A stretch of DNA of 64,000 nt, from NCBI RefSeq assembly GCF_000971335.1, contig NZ_JZJL01000010.1, positions 1-64,000 of the forward strand, read 5' to 3'. The notes under the pieces were generated by a model. The model was not told where the DNA came from. It ran no database searches and saw only the letters and a list, made by a program, of their open reading frames with translations. Below are positions 7,848 to 17,863 of this stretch, one piece after another (the stretch's first letter is position 1; each line of letters opens with the position of its first letter). The stretch comes from Chromobacterium vaccinii (GTDB taxonomy: Bacteria > Pseudomonadota > Gammaproteobacteria > Burkholderiales > Chromobacteriaceae). Made by a program: the position numbers and the translations under genes.

Positions 7848-8740
7848 CAGTTCAAACCGAACTCGCGCAGGAAGCGGACGTCGTCGGCCCAGCCGGATTT
7901 TACTTTCACCCAGACCTGCAGGAACACCTTGCCGTCAAACAGCTTTTCCATATCGAGGCGGGCCTCGGTGGAGATCTTCTTCAGCTTCTCGCCGGCCTTG
8001 CCGATCACGATGGGCTTCTGGTGTTCCTTGTCCACCAGCACCGCGATGTGGATGCGGCGCAGCGCGCCGTCCATCTCGAACATTTCCACTTCCACGTTCA
8101 TTTCGTACGGCAGCTCTTCGCCCAGATAGCGGAACAGCTTTTCGCGGACGATCTCGGCGGCCAGGAAGCGCTCGTTTTTATCGGTGACCATGTCCTCCGG
8201 ATACAGGGGCATCGATTCCGGCAGGTGCGGGCGCACCTGATCCAACAGCTCGGCCAGGCGCTGGCCGTGCTTGGCGCTGACCACTTCGACGCCGGCGAAC
8301 TCGAACTCGGCGGTCACTTCGTCGATGAAGGCCTGCAGGGTCAGTTTATCCTTGGCCTTGTCCAGCTTGTTCACCACCAGGATGACCGGGGTCTTCTTGG
8401 GCAGCAGCGCCATCACTTCCTTGTCGGCGGAAGTGAAACGCATCGCCTCCAGCAGGAACAGCACGCAGTCTACGCTGCCGAGCGAGTCCTTCACGCTCTT
8501 GTTCAAGGCCTCGTTCAGTGCGCCCTTGTGATAGGTCTGGAAGCCCGGCGTGTCGACGAACACGAACTGCGCCGTGTCCTCGGTATGGATGCCGGTGACG
8601 CGATGGCGCGTGGTCTGCGATTTCTTCGAGGTGATGCTGATCTTCTGGCCGATCAGGTGATTCATCAACGTGGACTTGCCCACGTTGGGACGGCCGACGA
8701 TGGCGACGAAGCCGCAGTGGAATTGGGGAGTATCGGTCAT
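7847..8740 (-). CDS. era: GTPase Era
   Basis: 297 residues. Era is an essential GTPase that binds 16S rRNA and assists 30S maturation. G1 GRPNVGKS, G3 DTPGF and G4 NKLD are present, followed by a C-terminal KH domain containing VIGKAGEKLKKI. The ATG overlaps the rnc stop by 4 nt (ATGA), the classical rnc-era coupling. An upstream in-frame extension was rejected because the overlap start begins directly with the usual Era N-terminus. Confidence 0.97.
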   Translation of the reverse strand: MTDTPQFHCGFVAIVGRPNVGKSTLMNHLIGQKISITSKKSQTTRHRVTGIHTEDTAQFVFVDTPGFQTYHKGALNEALNKSVKDSLGSVDCVLFLLEAMRFTSADKEVMALLPKKTPVILVVNKLDKAKDKLTLQAFIDEVTAEFEFAGVEVVSAKHGQRLAELLDQVRPHLPESMPLYPEDMVTDKNERFLAAEIVREKLFRYLGEELPYEMNVEVEMFEMDGALRRIHIAVLVDKEHQKPIVIGKAGEKLKKISTEARLDMEKLFDGKVFLQVWVKVKSGWADDVRFLREFGLN

Positions 8741-9447
8741 GATTTTTTCTTGCCTGCGGCGAGTTTCTGTTCCAGCAGGACCAACGCCGCTTCGGCGGCC
8801 TGCTGTTCGGCGGCGCGGCGGCTGCCGCCGTCGCCGGTGGAGATCAGGGCCAGCTCGCCCAGATCGCACTCCACCTTGAACCATTGTTCGTGGGCCTCGC
8901 CGCTCTGCGACAGGATGCGGTACTTGGGCAGCGCCAGCTTGCGCGCCTGCAGCGCTTCCTGCAAGCGGGTCTTGGCGTCCTTGGCCTGGCGCGTGGTGTC
9001 GATGTTGGCGACGCGCTGGCTGTACAAGCGGCGCACCACCTGCTCGGCCGCGGCGAAATCGGCGTCGAAGCTGACGGCGGCGAAAGTGGCTTCCAGCGCG
9101 TCGGCCAGGATGGACGGACGGTTGAATCCGCCGCTCTTGAGCTCGCCCTCGCCCAGGTACAGGTAGTCGCCCAGCGCCAGTTCCTGGGCGATTTCCGCCA
9201 GCGTGTTCTGGTTGACCAGGTTGGCGCGCAGACGGGACAGCTCGCCCTCGGTCAGCTGCGGAAACTGGTCATACAGCATGCGGGCCACGGTGTAATTGAG
9301 GATGCTGTCGCCGACGAATTCGAAGCGCTCGTTGTTCGTGCTGCTGAAGCTGCGGTGCGTCAGCGCCTGGCGCAGCAATTCCGGTTTTTGAAATGCGTAA
9401 TCCAGCGCCTGGGACAGGCGCCGGAATCGATTGTCTATCTGGGTCAC
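8737..9447 (-). CDS. rnc: Ribonuclease III
   Basis: 236 residues. RNase III cleaves double-stranded RNA, including rRNA precursors. The signature NERFEFVGDSIL carries the catalytic acidic residues, and the C-terminal double-stranded RNA-binding domain ends GDGGSRRAAEQQAAEAAL. I chose a GTG start 8 nt after the DUF4845 stop, giving the usual length; an ATG at 9510 would add 21 atypical residues and overlap the upstream gene by about 55 nt. Neither start has a strong ribosome site, so the exact start is uncertain, but the gene is not. Confidence 0.93.
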   Translation of the reverse strand: MTQIDNRFRRLSQALDYAFQKPELLRQALTHRSFSSTNNERFEFVGDSILNYTVARMLYDQFPQLTEGELSRLRANLVNQNTLAEIAQELALGDYLYLGEGELKSGGFNRPSILADALEATFAAVSFDADFAAAEQVVRRLYSQRVANIDTTRQAKDAKTRLQEALQARKLALPKYRILSQSGEAHEQWFKVECDLGELALISTGDGGSRRAAEQQAAEAALVLLEQKLAAGKKKS

Positions 9448-9454
9448 GGTATGG

Positions 9455-9814
9455 TTATTGCGCAGGCGGTTGACCCGCCTGGGTATCGAAATGGAAAAGC
9501 AGACTGACATTGCCGAACAGCGGCACCTCGCGCTGATACTTCGCGCGCAGATAATTGCTGCCGGCTCCGGCCACCACCATCAGATTCTCTCCCTTGACGG
9601 AAGTGACTCCGGAGACGTTGGCCTTGCCGTCGAACTCCTGCCGCAGCGTCTGCTCGCCGACATTGGTCTCGGCGGACAGGGCCGTCAGCGCGTTCTTGAC
9701 ATCGCCGTACTCGGTGTAGACCGGCACGATCTTGAACACCAGCATCAATCCGGCGCCGACGAGGGCCAGGACCAACAAAATCGCAATTACCGACAAGCCT
9801 TGCTGCTTCTTCAT
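9455..9814 (-). CDS. DUF4845 single-pass membrane protein
   Basis: 119 residues. One N-terminal transmembrane helix (LSVIAILLVLALVGAGLMLVF) is followed by a periplasmic region with conserved FKIVPVYTEY and a C-terminal VPLFGNVSLLFHF. This small protein is consistently found between lepB and rnc in betaproteobacteria and pseudomonads; its function is not established. Its location suggests a minor role in secretion or envelope biogenesis, but that is inference only. It is part of the lepA-lepB-rnc-era operon. Confidence 0.85.
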   Translation of the reverse strand: MKKQQGLSVIAILLVLALVGAGLMLVFKIVPVYTEYGDVKNALTALSAETNVGEQTLRQEFDGKANVSGVTSVKGENLMVVAGAGSNYLRAKYQREVPLFGNVSLLFHFDTQAGQPPAQ

Positions 9815-9854
9815 GCGTTTCTCCAGGTCATGGCCGCTCGTGGCCTGATTGTTT

Positions 9855-10826
9855 TTACTGAATCCGGGTGCCGATGCGCGACAACTGGGTGAAATTCATC
9901 CAGATCATGAAGGCCTTGCCCACCATCAGCTTGTCGTCGACGAAGCCCCAATAGCGGCCGTCGGAGCTGTTGTCGCGGTTGTCGCCCATCATGAAGTAAT
10001 TGCCCTGCGGCACCTTGCAGACGAAACCGTCGTCATCGTAGCGGCAATTGTCGCGGTAGGGAAAGTCCTGCACCTGGCTCAGCGCCACCACCGGCGCTTC
10101 GACGTTGTTCAATACATGGTAGGACTTGCCGCCCTGGTTTTCCCGGAAACGCTGCGCGGTGATCTGGGCCAGGCCTTGCTCGATGTAGTCGTAAGTGCCG
10201 TCGGCGACATCGGTCACCTGCTTGCCGTTGACGGTCAGGCGCTTGTTGCGGTACTCGACTGTGTCGCCCGGCAGGCCGATCACGCGCTTGATGTAATTCA
10301 CCTTGGGGTTGGGCGGATAGTTGAACACCACCACGTCGCCGTGATTGACCTTGTTGACCGGCACCAGCACGTTGTTCAGCACCGGCACGCGGACGCCGTA
10401 GGTAAACTTGTTCACCAGGATGAAATCGCCGACCACCAGGCCCGGCCGCATCGAGCTGGACGGAATCTGGAACGGCTCCACCAGGAAGGAGCGCAGCACG
10501 AACACCACCAGGATCACCGGGAAGAAGCCGCGCGAATAATCGACGAAATGGCCGGGCTGCGCGCCGCTGGCGGCGCGCTTCCTGGCCAGCATCCACTTGT
10601 CCAGCGCCCACACCGCGCCGGTGATCACGACGAACACCAGCATTACCGCGGTGAAGCTCATGTAGTCTGACAGCAGGCCGAAGCCGCCGATCACCAGGGC
10701 CAGATAGCCCCACTGCACCGATTGCGGCCAATCCTTGGCGCCTTCCTGCTTCTTGCCGCCAAGCAAAATCAGCAACACGCCGACCACGACCGCGGCCGAG
10801 AACACCCAGAACAAGTTTGCGCCCAC
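9855..10826 (-). CDS. lepB: Signal peptidase I LepB
   Basis: 323 residues, the long proteobacterial form. LepB removes signal peptides from exported proteins at the periplasmic face of the inner membrane. Two N-terminal hydrophobic segments precede the box with the catalytic Ser (IPSSSMRPGL) and the box with the catalytic Lys (YIKRVIGLPGD); FMMGDNRDNSSDGR is the conserved late box. Translation starts immediately after the lepA stop (no intervening bases), so it is coupled to lepA. Confidence 0.97.
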   Translation of the reverse strand: MGANLFWVFSAAVVVGVLLILLGGKKQEGAKDWPQSVQWGYLALVIGGFGLLSDYMSFTAVMLVFVVITGAVWALDKWMLARKRAASGAQPGHFVDYSRGFFPVILVVFVLRSFLVEPFQIPSSSMRPGLVVGDFILVNKFTYGVRVPVLNNVLVPVNKVNHGDVVVFNYPPNPKVNYIKRVIGLPGDTVEYRNKRLTVNGKQVTDVADGTYDYIEQGLAQITAQRFRENQGGKSYHVLNNVEAPVVALSQVQDFPYRDNCRYDDDGFVCKVPQGNYFMMGDNRDNSSDGRYWGFVDDKLMVGKAFMIWMNFTQLSRIGTRIQ

Positions 10827-12620
<1,794 letters not shown>

Positions 12621-12778
12621 CGGTTTCCAGCAAAAGATAAGGGCACGCTAGCGTGCCCGGGGCTGCTGACGGATAGCCCTTCCGGGGGATCCCTGCGGAT
12701 CCGACGGCGGCCGGAAGCCGATCAGCAAGCGGGGGCGCGACCAGCGCGCCCCCGGTTTTACTCACACTGGCGCGGATT

Positions 12779-13018
12779 TTAGCCGATTTCGCCCAAATGT
12801 GCAGCCAATCTCGCGCCGTCCAGATGCCAATGGCAGATTTCGGTCTCGCCGTCCATCAACACCGGCACCAACTCGTTGAAGCGGGCCTCCAGAGCCGGAT
12901 CGGCATCGACATCCACCACCTCGAGCTCGAAGCCGTGGCGCTCTCGCCAGGGGCCGAGCTCGGCCAACATCTGATGGCACAAGCTGCAGTATTCGCGAAA
13001 ATAGAGCGTCAGCTTCAC
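12779..13018 (-). CDS. Glutaredoxin/thioredoxin-like small protein
   Basis: 79 residues with a single thioredoxin-fold domain. The redox motif CSLC sits at residues 11-14, and a VPVL segment that normally contains the cis-proline follows at about 51-54. It belongs to the small glutaredoxin-family group often encoded beside mucD and lepA in betaproteobacteria. The start overlaps the MucD stop by 4 nt (ATGA), so it is probably translated with the protease. A redox partner in the periplasmic stress response is conceivable, but the protein has no signal peptide and should be cytoplasmic. Confidence 0.85.
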   Translation of the reverse strand: MKLTLYFREYCSLCHQMLAELGPWRERHGFELEVVDVDADPALEARFNELVPVLMDGETEICHWHLDGARLAAHLGEIG

Positions 13019-14427
13019 TTGGCTTCGTCCACGGTCAGCGGCACGAACATCGTCACGCCCTGGCGCATCACCTGCAAGGCGACCGCGCTGCCCTTCTTGG
13101 CCTGGTTCAGCGCGCCCTTCAACTGGGCGAAGCTCTTCAGCGGATCGCTGCCGATGCCGACGATGAGATCGCCCTGCTGGATGCCGGCGCGCATCGCCGC
13201 GCCGTTGGCGCCGCGCACCAGCAGGCCGTAGTCGATGCCGGCGCGCTGCAGCTGGACCGGATTCAGCTCCTGCAGGCGCAGGCCGATCTGGGCCAGGCTT
13301 TGCTCGCCCTCCGCGCCCGGCTTGCGGTACTCGCGCTTGGCGACGCGGGCATCCTCCTCCACCAGTTCGTCAGGCACCACGCGTACGCTGGTCTGCGCGC
13401 GGCTGCGCCAGACATCCAGCGAAATGGCCTTGCCCGGCGGCAGGTCGCTGATCAGGCGCTGCATGTCGCCGCGGTTCTCTATCGTCTGGCCGTTGATGCG
13501 CAGCACGATGTCGCCAGCCTTCAAGCCTGCCTTCTGCGCCGGCCCCTTGGGATCGAGCGCGTTGATCAACACGCCGCTGGGTTTGGCCAGGCCGAAGGAC
13601 GCGGCCAGCTCCTTGCTCAGCTCCTGCACCACCACGCCGATGCGGCTGCGGGTCACCTTGCCCTTGGTCTTCAGCTGGTCGGCCACATTCATCGCGGTGT
13701 CGATGGGAATGGCGAAGGAAATGCCCATGAAGCCGCCGGAACGGCTGTAGATCTGCGAGTTGACGCCGACCACCTCGCCATTCAGGTTGAACAGCGGGCC
13801 GCCGGAATTGCCGGGATTCACCGCCGCGTCGGTCTGGATGAACTGCACGGCGCTCTCGTCCGGCAGCATGCGGTTCTTGCCGGAAACGATGCCGGAGGTG
13901 GCGGTGTTTTCAAAACCGAACGGCGAGCCGATGGCCAGCACCCACTGCCCAACCTTCAGGTTCTTCGGATCGCCCATCCGCACCACCGGCAGGTTCTGGG
14001 CGTCGATCTTGAGCAAGGCCACATCGGAACGGGCGTCTGAACCGATCACCCGCGCCTGGAATTCCCGCTTGTCGTTCAGCTTGACCGTGATCTTGTCCGC
14101 GCGGGCCACCACGTGGGCATTGGTCAGCACGTAGCCATCCTTCGAGATGATGAAACCCGAACCCAGCGAGCTCTCCTGATGCTCGCGCTGCTGCGGCGGC
14201 GCGAAGCGGCGGAAGAACTCGAAGAACGGATCCCCCTCCATGCCCTCCGGCAGGCCGGAAACCGTCTCCTTGACCGTGGAAGTGGTGCTGATATTGACCA
14301 CCGCCTTGCCCTCGGCCTCGACGATCTGGGCGAAGTCCGGCAGTTCCGCCGCCATGGCGACAGGAACCGCCGCGGTCAGAATCGATGCCGACAGCATTGC
14401 GGAAACAATCAGTTTTTTGACCGACAT
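13015..14427 (-). CDS. mucD: Periplasmic serine protease/chaperone of the Do (DegP/MucD) family
   Basis: 470 residues. A signal peptide (MSVKKLIVSAMLSASILTAAVPVAMAA region) is followed by a trypsin-like domain with His105 (TNAHVV), Asp135 (RSDVALL) and Ser208 (GNSGGP), then two PDZ domains (about 275-365 and 375-460). It degrades or holds misfolded envelope proteins. It lies just downstream of rpoE-rseA-rseB, the classical MucD position. The start was placed at the signal peptide, with GGAG upstream; an upstream in-frame extension to 14580 lacks protein character. Confidence 0.95.
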   Translation of the reverse strand: MSVKKLIVSAMLSASILTAAVPVAMAAELPDFAQIVEAEGKAVVNISTTSTVKETVSGLPEGMEGDPFFEFFRRFAPPQQREHQESSLGSGFIISKDGYVLTNAHVVARADKITVKLNDKREFQARVIGSDARSDVALLKIDAQNLPVVRMGDPKNLKVGQWVLAIGSPFGFENTATSGIVSGKNRMLPDESAVQFIQTDAAVNPGNSGGPLFNLNGEVVGVNSQIYSRSGGFMGISFAIPIDTAMNVADQLKTKGKVTRSRIGVVVQELSKELAASFGLAKPSGVLINALDPKGPAQKAGLKAGDIVLRINGQTIENRGDMQRLISDLPPGKAISLDVWRSRAQTSVRVVPDELVEEDARVAKREYRKPGAEGEQSLAQIGLRLQELNPVQLQRAGIDYGLLVRGANGAAMRAGIQQGDLIVGIGSDPLKSFAQLKGALNQAKKGSAVALQVMRQGVTMFVPLTVDEAK

Positions 14428-14563
14428 GTGCGCTCCATCTTTGGAATGTTGTGGACTGAATGGGCCGGCGGACGCCGGCTGTGCAACCATCGGATCGGGA
14501 AGCGGCGCCTTGCCGCGCCCCTCACGCTCCCTTGCGACGCGCCTTGCGGACGCATCACGCAAA

Positions 14564-14603
14564 ACTGGCCACTTCCGCATGCTTTCGATGGGAAATGGCC
14601 AGT
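14564..14603 (-). terminator. Candidate intrinsic terminator between rseB and mucD
   Basis: Arms ACTGGCCA and TGGCCAGT, extended by four further pairs after one mismatch, close a 14-nt loop; on the minus strand the hairpin is followed by TTTTGCG. It lies in the 214-nt gap after rseB, suggesting that part of the transcription stops there and that mucD may have an additional promoter. Confidence 0.6.
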
Positions 14604-14641
14604 CAAACCTTCATCGGCCGGAAAGCCTGCCCGGCACGAGC

Positions 14642-15607
14642 TCACTCCCCCTTGCCGTTGACATGCAAACCCTTGAGCAGAGCCATCATCGCGGTTTGCG
14701 GCATATCGCCCACCGCGGTCAGCTGCATGTCGCTTTGGTAGCTGGTGGCCATGTTGATCGCCCCGTGCAGATTGCCCACCCTCTCCAGGCGCGCGTGCTC
14801 CGGCGGAGGCGGCTCCACGAACACCGACAGCATCACCAGACCGTCGCTCAGCACCATGTGCCGGACCGGCTTGCCGCCCTGTCCGGGCAGCACGCGCTGG
14901 ACCGAACGCAGCACCCGGAAGCCCTGCGGCAATCCGGTCAGCTCGCCCTGCGGCGCAGCCGCTTCCTCGCTGCCCCCAGATGCGCTGGAACGCAACTGGA
15001 AACGCTGCGACAGCTTGGAGACGTACGCCCGCTTATCCTTGGCCCCGCCCAGCTCCACATCGGTGAAGGTGAACTGCTCGACCGCATCGCCGCGCGGCGA
15101 CAGGGTCATCACTTTCAAGGGAAGATAGGTGGCGGGTTCTATGCACATCCGCATCGTGTAGCGCTGCGCGTCCCGAGGCTGCAGATCCAGCCACTGGCAG
15201 TCTCTCTTGGCCACGCGATCATAGCCGGTGCGCTTGAGGACGTAGGAACGGGTGATATCGTCCAGATCATCGGGCAGCAAGGCGGGGAACAGCCGCATCG
15301 CGCTGATCTTGCACGCCATCAAGGCGCGCTTGTCGGGCGCGAAGCAGGTGAGCCCCCTTCCCTTGCGAACCACCTCCCGCGTCGGCCCGTCCAGCGAGGT
15401 GCGCTTTTCGCGCACATTGTCGCCCTGTCCCTGACGGACGATGCGGAAAGTTTCCAGCGTGCCATTCATCTGATGCAGATAGGTGCCATCCAGCGGCTGC
15501 TGCCTGCCGGCGTTGCCGACATTGCGCAGCAGCTGCATGTCATCCTCCGCATGGACCGCGCACGCGGCCCCGAGCATCAAAACACCAATCAGAGGAACGA
15601 CATGCAT
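14642..15607 (-). CDS. rseB: Sigma-E regulatory protein RseB/MucB
   Basis: 321 residues. RseB is a periplasmic sensor that binds the anti-sigma factor RseA and protects it from DegS-type cleavage until lipopolysaccharide or mislocalised lipid signals release it. It has an N-terminal signal peptide (MHVVPLIGVLMLGAACAVHA), the large lipoprotein-receptor-like MucB/RseB N-domain (LDGTYLHQMNGTLETFRIV) and the smaller C-domain (TGLPQGFRVL to QMQLTAVGDMP-like end). Its ATG overlaps the rseA stop by 1 nt (TGATG), which fixes the start. Confidence 0.92.
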   Translation of the reverse strand: MHVVPLIGVLMLGAACAVHAEDDMQLLRNVGNAGRQQPLDGTYLHQMNGTLETFRIVRQGQGDNVREKRTSLDGPTREVVRKGRGLTCFAPDKRALMACKISAMRLFPALLPDDLDDITRSYVLKRTGYDRVAKRDCQWLDLQPRDAQRYTMRMCIEPATYLPLKVMTLSPRGDAVEQFTFTDVELGGAKDKRAYVSKLSQRFQLRSSASGGSEEAAAPQGELTGLPQGFRVLRSVQRVLPGQGGKPVRHMVLSDGLVMLSVFVEPPPPEHARLERVGNLHGAINMATSYQSDMQLTAVGDMPQTAMMALLKGLHVNGKGE

Positions 15608-16089
15608 CAGTGGCGAGCTCCGTTTCCGTAGGACACGCGCATCACACTCTGGTCGGCGGTCACCTCCTGGTGCGCCAGCACATAGGGATCGTCCTGATCC
15701 ATCGCCGCGGCGGGCTTGGCGATCTGCACCGGCACGCCGCGATCGGCAATCGCCGACGGCGGAGCGTTGCGGTGGGACAGCTGCTGCCAACCCACGACGG
15801 CTGCGAAGCTGACGCTCGCGGCCAACGCCACCGCGCTCGCGGTGCGCGCCTTGCGCGGACGCGTCCAGCGCCGCGGCGCCAGGACCGTCGGCTCTTCCGC
15901 CAAGCGAGCCGCCACCTTGCTCCTCACATTAAGCGAGGACAGGCGATTGGCGCGCATGGCGTCGCCGATCAGATGGTACCCTTCCCAGGCATCATCCAGA
16001 TCCTTGTCTCCGGCGATGGCGGCGATTGCCTTGTCGGCATCGGGCCCGTCCAGTTCACCGTCCATCAGTGCGGATATCGTTTCTTTCAT
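15607..16089 (-). CDS. rseA: Anti-sigma-E factor RseA
   Basis: 160 residues. The N-terminal cytoplasmic domain (MKETISALMDGELDG, then DAWEGYHLIGDAMR) binds and inhibits sigma-E; one transmembrane helix (TASAVALAASVSFAAVVGW) follows at about 85-103, and a short periplasmic tail of about 55 residues is the RseB/DegS target. The start after AGGTGG was preferred to an ATG three codons upstream that would overlap the rpoE stop. Order rpoE-rseA-rseB-mucD is conserved. Confidence 0.9.
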   Translation of the reverse strand: MKETISALMDGELDGPDADKAIAAIAGDKDLDDAWEGYHLIGDAMRANRLSSLNVRSKVAARLAEEPTVLAPRRWTRPRKARTASAVALAASVSFAAVVGWQQLSHRNAPPSAIADRGVPVQIAKPAAAMDQDDPYVLAHQEVTADQSVMRVSYGNGARH

Positions 16090-16091
16090 AC

Positions 16092-16691
16092 TTACCACCT
16101 TCTGTTCTTGGCCGTATCCAGCAGAGGCCTGAGCTCAGCAGCAATCGCCTCGCGAGCGCGGAAAATCCGCGAACGCACGGTACCTATCGGACAATCCATC
16201 ACCCTGGCGATCTCGTCGTAGGACAGCCCTTCCATCTCCCTAAGCGAGATGGCAGTGCGCAACTCCTCCGGCAAGGCCTCCACGGCGGCATTGACCGTAG
16301 CCAGAATCTCCTTGTTCATCAGCTCGGTTTCGGGCGTATTCATGTCGGGAATTTGCGACGCCATGTCGAAACTCTCGCCATCCTCGTCCTCTATCTCGCT
16401 GTTGACCACCGGGCGACGCCCGTTGGCGCTGAGGAAATTCTTGGCCGTATTGATGCCGATCCTGTACAGCCATGTGTAAAACGCGCTCTCACCTCGAAAT
16501 GATGGCAAAGCGCGATACGCTTTGATAAACGCTTCCTGCGTCACATCCTCGATGTCAGAACCGTCGCGTATGAAACGCGACAACAACCTGGCGAGACGTC
16601 GCTGATACTTTGCAACAAGCAGATCGAAAGCTCTTTTTTCACCTCGCTGGGCACGTTCCACCAACTGTTGATCGATGTCCCGATCACTCAT
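16092..16691 (-). CDS. rpoE: RNA polymerase sigma-E factor (RpoE/AlgU)
   Basis: 199 residues, an ECF sigma factor for envelope stress. Region 2 includes DVTQEAFIKAYRALPSFRGESAFYTWLYRI, with the typical GESAFYTWLYRI -10-binding stretch; region 4 has LREMEGLSYDEIARVMDCPIGTVRSRIFRARE. The MSDRDIDQQLVERAQ start is the usual RpoE N-terminus, ten codons after an upstream ATG. First gene of the rpoE-rseA-rseB-mucD unit; a matching sigma-E-type promoter lies about 60-90 nt upstream, indicating autoregulation. Confidence 0.97.
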   Translation of the reverse strand: MSDRDIDQQLVERAQRGEKRAFDLLVAKYQRRLARLLSRFIRDGSDIEDVTQEAFIKAYRALPSFRGESAFYTWLYRIGINTAKNFLSANGRRPVVNSEIEDEDGESFDMASQIPDMNTPETELMNKEILATVNAAVEALPEELRTAISLREMEGLSYDEIARVMDCPIGTVRSRIFRAREAIAAELRPLLDTAKNRRW

Positions 16692-16752
16692 AGTCGTTGT
16701 TATGCTCCCTGGTTTGCCCACTGTTCTATGTGGTCGTTACGTGGACTGTGAT

Positions 16753-16780
16753 CTAGACCACGGTTTAAAGCCCGAGTTCC
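16753..16780 (-). promoter_or_regulatory. Predicted sigma-E-dependent promoter of rpoE
   Basis: On the minus strand GGAACTC (16780-16774) and TCTAG (16757-16753) are separated by 16 nt, close to the sigma-E consensus GGAACTT-N16-TCTGA. The predicted start of transcription near 16746 gives a leader of about 55 nt before the rpoE ATG. This is the autoregulatory arrangement known for RpoE/AlgU. Confidence 0.65.
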
Positions 16781-16935
16781 CACTGGCGAGGACGTTGCGA
16801 AACATATCACTCCCGGCGCGAAACTTGAACATCCGATTATCAACTATTGCCAGCATTTTCTAGAGCCTTTACACTCCAACCAAGCACTTGCTTGAATGAC
16901 AGGCAACTAATTACACCCACCGTCAGGAGCATTTC

Positions 16936-17814
16936 ATGAGCACTCCCGGGCAGCGTTTCCGCCAGGCCGTGGCCGCCGAAAAACCATTGCAAGTGGTGGG
17001 GGCGATCAACGCCTACGCTGCACGTTTGGCCGAACACTCAGGTTTCAAGGCCTTGTACTTGTCCGGCGGCGGCGTCGCCGCTTCGTCCTGCGGCATTCCC
17101 GATCTCGGCATCACCACGCTGGAAGACGTGCTGATCGACGCCCGCCGCATCACCGACATCACCGATCTGCCGCTGCTGGTGGATATCGACACCGGCTGGG
17201 GCGGCGCTTTCAACATCGCCCGCGCCGTGCGCAGCCTGGAGAAGGCCGGCGTCGCCGCCGTCCACATCGAGGATCAGGTGCAGCAGAAGCGTTGCGGCCA
17301 CCGCCCGAACAAGGCCATCGTCCCGCAGGATGAAATGATAGACCGCGTCAAGGCGGCCACCGACGCCCGCCGCGACGACAGCTTCGTCATCATGGCGCGC
17401 ACCGACGCGCTGGCGGTGGAGGGCCTGGACGCCGCCATCGAACGCGCCGTCGCCTGCGTCGAAGCCGGCGCGGACATGATCTTCCCGGAAGCGATGACCG
17501 ATCTGGCCATGTACAAGCGCTTCGCCGACGCGGTGAAGGTGCCGGTGCTGGCCAACATCACCGAGTTCGGCGCCACGCCGCTCTACACCGCCGAAGAACT
17601 GGCCGCCAACGGCGTCGCCTTGATGCTGTATCCGCTCTCCGCCTTCCGCGCCATGAGCCAGGCCGCGCTGGAAGTGTACGGCGCCATCCGCCGCGACGGC
17701 ACCCAGCAAGCCGTGGTCGGCAAGATGCAGACCCGGATGGATCTGTACGACCACCTGGGTTACCACGAATACGAAAAGAAACTGGACCAACTGTTCGCCG
17801 CCGGCAAGCAATAA
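16936..17814 (+). CDS. prpB: 2-methylisocitrate lyase PrpB
   Basis: 292 residues. PrpB splits 2-methylisocitrate into pyruvate and succinate, the last step of propionate degradation by the methylcitrate cycle. The catalytic loop KRCGH (residues 118-122, Cys120) and the metal-binding VDIDTGWGG are intact. AGGAG lies 8 nt upstream of the ATG. First gene of the prpB-prpC-orf-acnD-prpF operon; a 14-bp palindrome (CAAGCA-ct-TGCTTG, 16881-16894) in the upstream region is a candidate operator, but I see no regulator gene adjacent. Confidence 0.96.
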   Translation: MSTPGQRFRQAVAAEKPLQVVGAINAYAARLAEHSGFKALYLSGGGVAASSCGIPDLGITTLEDVLIDARRITDITDLPLLVDIDTGWGGAFNIARAVRSLEKAGVAAVHIEDQVQQKRCGHRPNKAIVPQDEMIDRVKAATDARRDDSFVIMARTDALAVEGLDAAIERAVACVEAGADMIFPEAMTDLAMYKRFADAVKVPVLANITEFGATPLYTAEELAANGVALMLYPLSAFRAMSQAALEVYGAIRRDGTQQAVVGKMQTRMDLYDHLGYHEYEKKLDQLFAAGKQ

Positions 17815-17863
17815 CAATTCAAGGGCTGCGGCATCGCCCCAAGTCTGACAAAGGAGAAATTGC

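Noticed and set aside
16692-16935. Sigma-54 promoter for prpB, as in enteric prp operons
   Set aside because: No GG-N10-GC element was found in the divergent region and no PrpR-like activator gene is adjacent.
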